Shown here: in pieces, positions 6,719 to 8,786 of the stretch
Position numbering within the stretch: the stretch's first letter is position 1
Layout: the number at the start of each line of letters is the position of its first letter
Assembly: GCA_946480685.1 (NCBI GenBank)
Contig: CAMLLI010000121.1
Coordinates: forward strand, 1-8,786
Direction of reading: 5' to 3'
From: an uncultured Flammeovirgaceae bacterium
Lineage (GTDB): Bacteria; Bacteroidota; Bacteroidia; Cytophagales; Cyclobacteriaceae
Length of the DNA: 8,786 nt
Position numbers and translations under genes: made by a program
The notes under the pieces: generated by a model
Seen by the model: only the letters and a program-made list of their open reading frames with translations
Databases searched by the model: none
Told to the model about the DNA's origin: nothing

Positions 6719-7942
6719 ATCAAAAAGTTTGATATTCCGGCCTATTACCGGTCGTCTGTTACCGGTGTAATTAAAGAAGCGCGCAGAAAAAAAGATCTGC
6801 GCAAGCAAGACTTCTCTCCTTCTGTACTGGACTTCGGACCTGTACAGTTCTATATAGCACGTCATTTTGGTTTTTGCTATGGTGTGGAGAATGCCATCGA
6901 AATCAGTTACCGCGCCCTCGAGGAAAATGCCGGAAAACGCGTTTTTCTTTTAAGCCAGATGATACACAACCAGGAAGTAAATCAAGATCTGCAGAGTCGC
7001 GGTATTCAATTCATTATGGATACAGACGGCAGACAGTTTATACCCTGGGATGCACTACAGAAAGATGACATTGTAATTATACCAGCGTTCGGTACAACGG
7101 TGGAGATTGAACACTTGCTGCTGGACAAAGGTATAGAAGTACAAAAGTATAACACCACTTGTCCGTTTGTTGAGAAGGTGTGGAACCGTTCCGAGAAACT
7201 CGGCAGCGAAGAGTATACTATCATTATACACGGTAAGCCCAAACATGAAGAAACACGGGCTACATTTTCGCACAGCGCCAAGAGTGGTCACTCAGTCATT
7301 GTTCGCGATATGGACGATGCCATTGCGCTGGGTAAATATATACTGGAAGAAAAATCGGTTGACGATTTTCGCAGCGAGTTTGCTGGTAAATATTCCGAAG
7401 GATTCGATCCGCTTCGCGATCTGAAACGAGTTGGCGTGGTGAATCAAACCACGATGCTCGCCACCGAAACACAAGCTATAGCGGATTACTTCCGTCAGCT
7501 GATGATTGACAAGTACGGATCAGAAAATCTGAAAGAGCATTTTGCAGACACACGCGATACGCTGTGTTATGCCACCAACGACAATCAGGATGCAACGTAC
7601 CAGCTACTGGAAACCGATGCTGATCTGGCAATTGTTGTGGGGGGGTATAACAGTTCCAACACATCTCATATTGTTGAGTTGTGCGAACGTAAATTTCCTA
7701 CCTACTTCATTAATTCAGAGAAAGAAATAAAATCAGCGCAGGAGATTCATCATTTTAACTATCACCAAAAACAAAGTGTTGTCACACACTCCTTCCTGCC
7801 TGATAAAAATATAGTCAAGATTATATTAACAAGCGGAGCCTCATGTCCTGATACATTAGTGGACAGAGTTATGCTCCGGCTTCTTGAATTCTTTAAACCA
7901 GTTAAATCGGTAGACGAAATTTTGACAAAATTTACCTCGTAG
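6719..7942 (+). CDS. ispH: 4-hydroxy-3-methylbut-2-enyl diphosphate reductase IspH; apparent ATC start
   Basis: IspH is the last enzyme of the MEP pathway, reducing HMBPP to IPP and DMAPP with a [4Fe-4S] cluster in the cytoplasm. The three cluster cysteines are present: Cys53 (HFGFCYGVENAI), Cys148 (TTCPFVEKVW) and Cys283 (DTLCYATNDNQ). His176-Glu-Glu178 (GKPKHEETRAT) fits the catalytic His/Glu pair, and NQTTMLATET and NSSNTSHIVEL fit substrate-binding segments. At 407 residues it is longer than the E. coli enzyme (316), as in Bacteroidota, with an N-terminal extension. The next standard start, GTG at 6884, falls after Cys53 and cannot give an active enzyme. The frame is open back to TAG at 6698-6700 with no ATG, GTG or TTG; the homology-like N-terminus KKFDIPAYYRSS follows ATC at 6719, exactly where relatives (as I recall) have Met. 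ATT at 6713 is an alternative. A point error ATG to ATC is also possible. Confidence 0.93.
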   Translation: MKKFDIPAYYRSSVTGVIKEARRKKDLRKQDFSPSVLDFGPVQFYIARHFGFCYGVENAIEISYRALEENAGKRVFLLSQMIHNQEVNQDLQSRGIQFIMDTDGRQFIPWDALQKDDIVIIPAFGTTVEIEHLLLDKGIEVQKYNTTCPFVEKVWNRSEKLGSEEYTIIIHGKPKHEETRATFSHSAKSGHSVIVRDMDDAIALGKYILEEKSVDDFRSEFAGKYSEGFDPLRDLKRVGVVNQTTMLATETQAIADYFRQLMIDKYGSENLKEHFADTRDTLCYATNDNQDATYQLLETDADLAIVVGGYNSSNTSHIVELCERKFPTYFINSEKEIKSAQEIHHFNYHQKQSVVTHSFLPDKNIVKIILTSGASCPDTLVDRVMLRLLEFFKPVKSVDEILTKFTS

Positions 7943-7977
7943 TCGGAAGCTATAAACCTCCGGCTGCGATTGCAATC

Positions 7978-8214
7978 TTATTCAGCCTCCGCAGTACTTT
8001 TTCTCTTGCGCGAGGCTTCTTCTACTTTTTTACCGTTACGGTGCTCACCCAGAATGATCACATCTTTTGTGATTTCATATTGTCTGGCAGCCTGCATCAT
8101 TGCCTCGTACGTGTCGCGGATAAGAATTGTACCACCTGATTTTGCACCCTTATTGCGTATTTCAAGCCAAAATCCGTCTTTTTTCTTCTTCGGTAATACT
8201 GGAGGTCTTCCCAT
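7978..8214 (-). CDS. Small basic conserved-type hypothetical protein, 78 residues
   Basis: A 78-residue protein beginning MGRPPVLPKKKKDGFWLEIRNKG, then SGGTILIRDTYEAMMQAARQYEITKDVIILGEHRNGK, and ending in a charged tail rich in Lys, Arg and Glu. I recognise the pattern (GRPPxLPKKxKDG, RNKG, DVIILGEH-NGK) as that of a short conserved hypothetical family of Bacteroidota, but no function is known to me. The basic ends and GRPP start (similar to an AT-hook core, GRP) could suggest nucleic-acid binding, which is only a guess. It has no signal peptide or membrane helix. It converges on ispH with 35 bases between stops, and its ATG at 8214 diverges from the TonB-dependent receptor gene. The last 12 or so residues look lineage specific. 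Confidence 0.8.
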   Translation of the reverse strand: MGRPPVLPKKKKDGFWLEIRNKGAKSGGTILIRDTYEAMMQAARQYEITKDVIILGEHRNGKKVEEASRKRKSTAEAE

Positions 8215-8323
8215 GATTTGATTGTTGTAGTTTGATATTATAACCCAATAATGAACCTTTTGGTTCTATTTTCTTTGATGAGTGGAGTATTCTGTTATAT
8301 TTCAGCCTTAGCTCTCATTTGCA
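8215..8323. other. Divergent region before the TonB-dependent receptor gene
   Basis: About 110 AT-rich bases holding both divergent promoters. I see no full TAnnTTTG match on the plus strand. A small perfect hairpin, GAACC-TTTT-GGTTC (8253-8266), is followed by a T-rich run; with no plus-strand gene to terminate, it may instead be a leader element of the receptor mRNA. No cobalamin or other riboswitch motif is recognised. Confidence 0.4.
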
Positions 8324-8786
8324 ATGATACGAGGTTTAATTCTTATTATCGGTATAGCATCTGCTTTTTCCGCTGTAGCTCAACAGGAAAGTCGGTTAGC
8401 AGACTCCACCAAAGTACTATCAGAAGTAATTATAGAAGCCTATCAATACGACCGTACACTGTCTGAAATACCAGCCTCCATTGGTCTGGTAAACGAAAAA
8501 GATATACAACGATTCAGTGCTACATCCATACTTCCTGCCATTAATACCGTGCCAGGCGTACGCATGGAAGAGCGCTCTCCGGGAAGTTACCGGCTTGCTA
8601 TACGCGGCAGTTCATTGCGCTCACCGTTTGGTGTACGCAATGTAAAAGTGTACTGGAATGGTATTCCGTTCACTGATCCTGGTGGCAATACCTACCTGAA
8701 CCAGCTCAGCTTTTATAACGTAAATAATATTGAAGTACTGAAAGGACCGGCCAGCAGTTTATATGGCGCCGGCACGGGTGGAGCGG
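8324..8786 (+). CDS. TonB-dependent outer-membrane receptor, N-terminal part (cut by right edge)
   Basis: Only the first 154 codons are present. The product starts with a signal peptide (MIRGLILIIGIASAFSAVAQ, cleavage expected near the QQ), then a short stretch with a TonB-box-like VLSEVIIEA, then a plug domain: IPASIGLVNEKDIQRF, ILPAINTVPGVRMEER, YRLAIRGSSLRSPFG, NVKVYWNGIPFTDPGG, NNIEVLKGPASSLYG. These are standard plug-domain elements of gated barrels importing siderophores, vitamins, metals or other large nutrients by TonB energy. Unlike SusC-type receptors there is no N-terminal carboxypeptidase-like domain, so it resembles classical FecA/BtuB-type transporters. The TDPGGNTYLNQL segment might help place it, but the substrate cannot be told without the barrel. 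Start is ATG at 8324, the first that gives a signal peptide in this frame. Confidence 0.92.
   Translation, partial: MIRGLILIIGIASAFSAVAQQESRLADSTKVLSEVIIEAYQYDRTLSEIPASIGLVNEKDIQRFSATSILPAINTVPGVRMEERSPGSYRLAIRGSSLRSPFGVRNVKVYWNGIPFTDPGGNTYLNQLSFYNVNNIEVLKGPASSLYGAGTGGA

Noticed and set aside
7944..7962. Possible terminator between ispH and the convergent gene
   Set aside because: The stem is 6 bp with a mismatch and no T-run follows.
8251..8466. Plus-strand frame of 71 codons overlapping the receptor start
   Set aside because: It is out of frame with the TonB-dependent receptor, which has a clear signal peptide and plug domain.
1..8786. Defence system, CRISPR array, transposon or riboswitch
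   Set aside because: No regularly spaced repeats, transposase, terminal repeats with target duplication, or known aptamer motif was seen on either strand.

Overview
The window looks like a chromosomal core segment of a Bacteroidota bacterium, most likely of the Cytophagales type. Three things point there. Recognisable proteins (Mfd, a long-form IspH, HtrA, a DUF6265 protein, a TonB-dependent receptor) have the Bacteroidota style. Good Shine-Dalgarno sequences are nearly absent before starts. At least two promoter-like sites fit the Bacteroidota -7 consensus TAnnTTTG (TATCTTTG before mfd, TACCTTTG before ispH). Assignment is from recalled family features only; no search was run.

Layout, left to right. 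1-2271 (minus): the first 757 codons of mfd, the transcription-repair coupling factor, running off the left edge. 2272-2496: divergent intergenic region. 2497-3907 (plus): a tight three-gene cluster of a 63-residue two-helix membrane protein, a thioredoxin-fold lipoprotein with a CxxC pair, and a DUF2071/YqjF-like protein. 3921-4067 (minus): a 48-codon single-helix membrane peptide. 4170-4622 (minus): a secreted DUF6265 protein. 4623-4930: about 300 bases without a convincing gene. 4931-6409 (plus): a DegP/HtrA periplasmic protease with intact catalytic triad and two PDZ domains. 6425-6598 (plus): a 57-residue protein resembling the YodC/DUF2158 family. 6599-6718: a perfect 15-bp inverted repeat, then a textbook Bacteroidota -7 box. 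6719-7942 (plus): ispH. 7978-8214 (minus): a basic 78-residue conserved-type hypothetical. 8324-8786 (plus): the beginning of a TonB-dependent receptor, cut by the right edge.

The genes do not form one pathway. They are housekeeping functions (DNA repair, envelope protein quality control, isoprenoid synthesis) mixed with small envelope proteins. I found no mobile element, CRISPR array, RNA gene, toxin-antitoxin or defence system, and I do not claim a new system here.

Two observations stand out. First, ispH has no ATG, GTG or TTG in frame before its essential first iron-sulfur cysteine, so it seems to start at a non-canonical codon (best candidate ATC at 6719). Second, the palindrome GCTATAGC and its half-motif GCTATA are strongly over-represented across the window.
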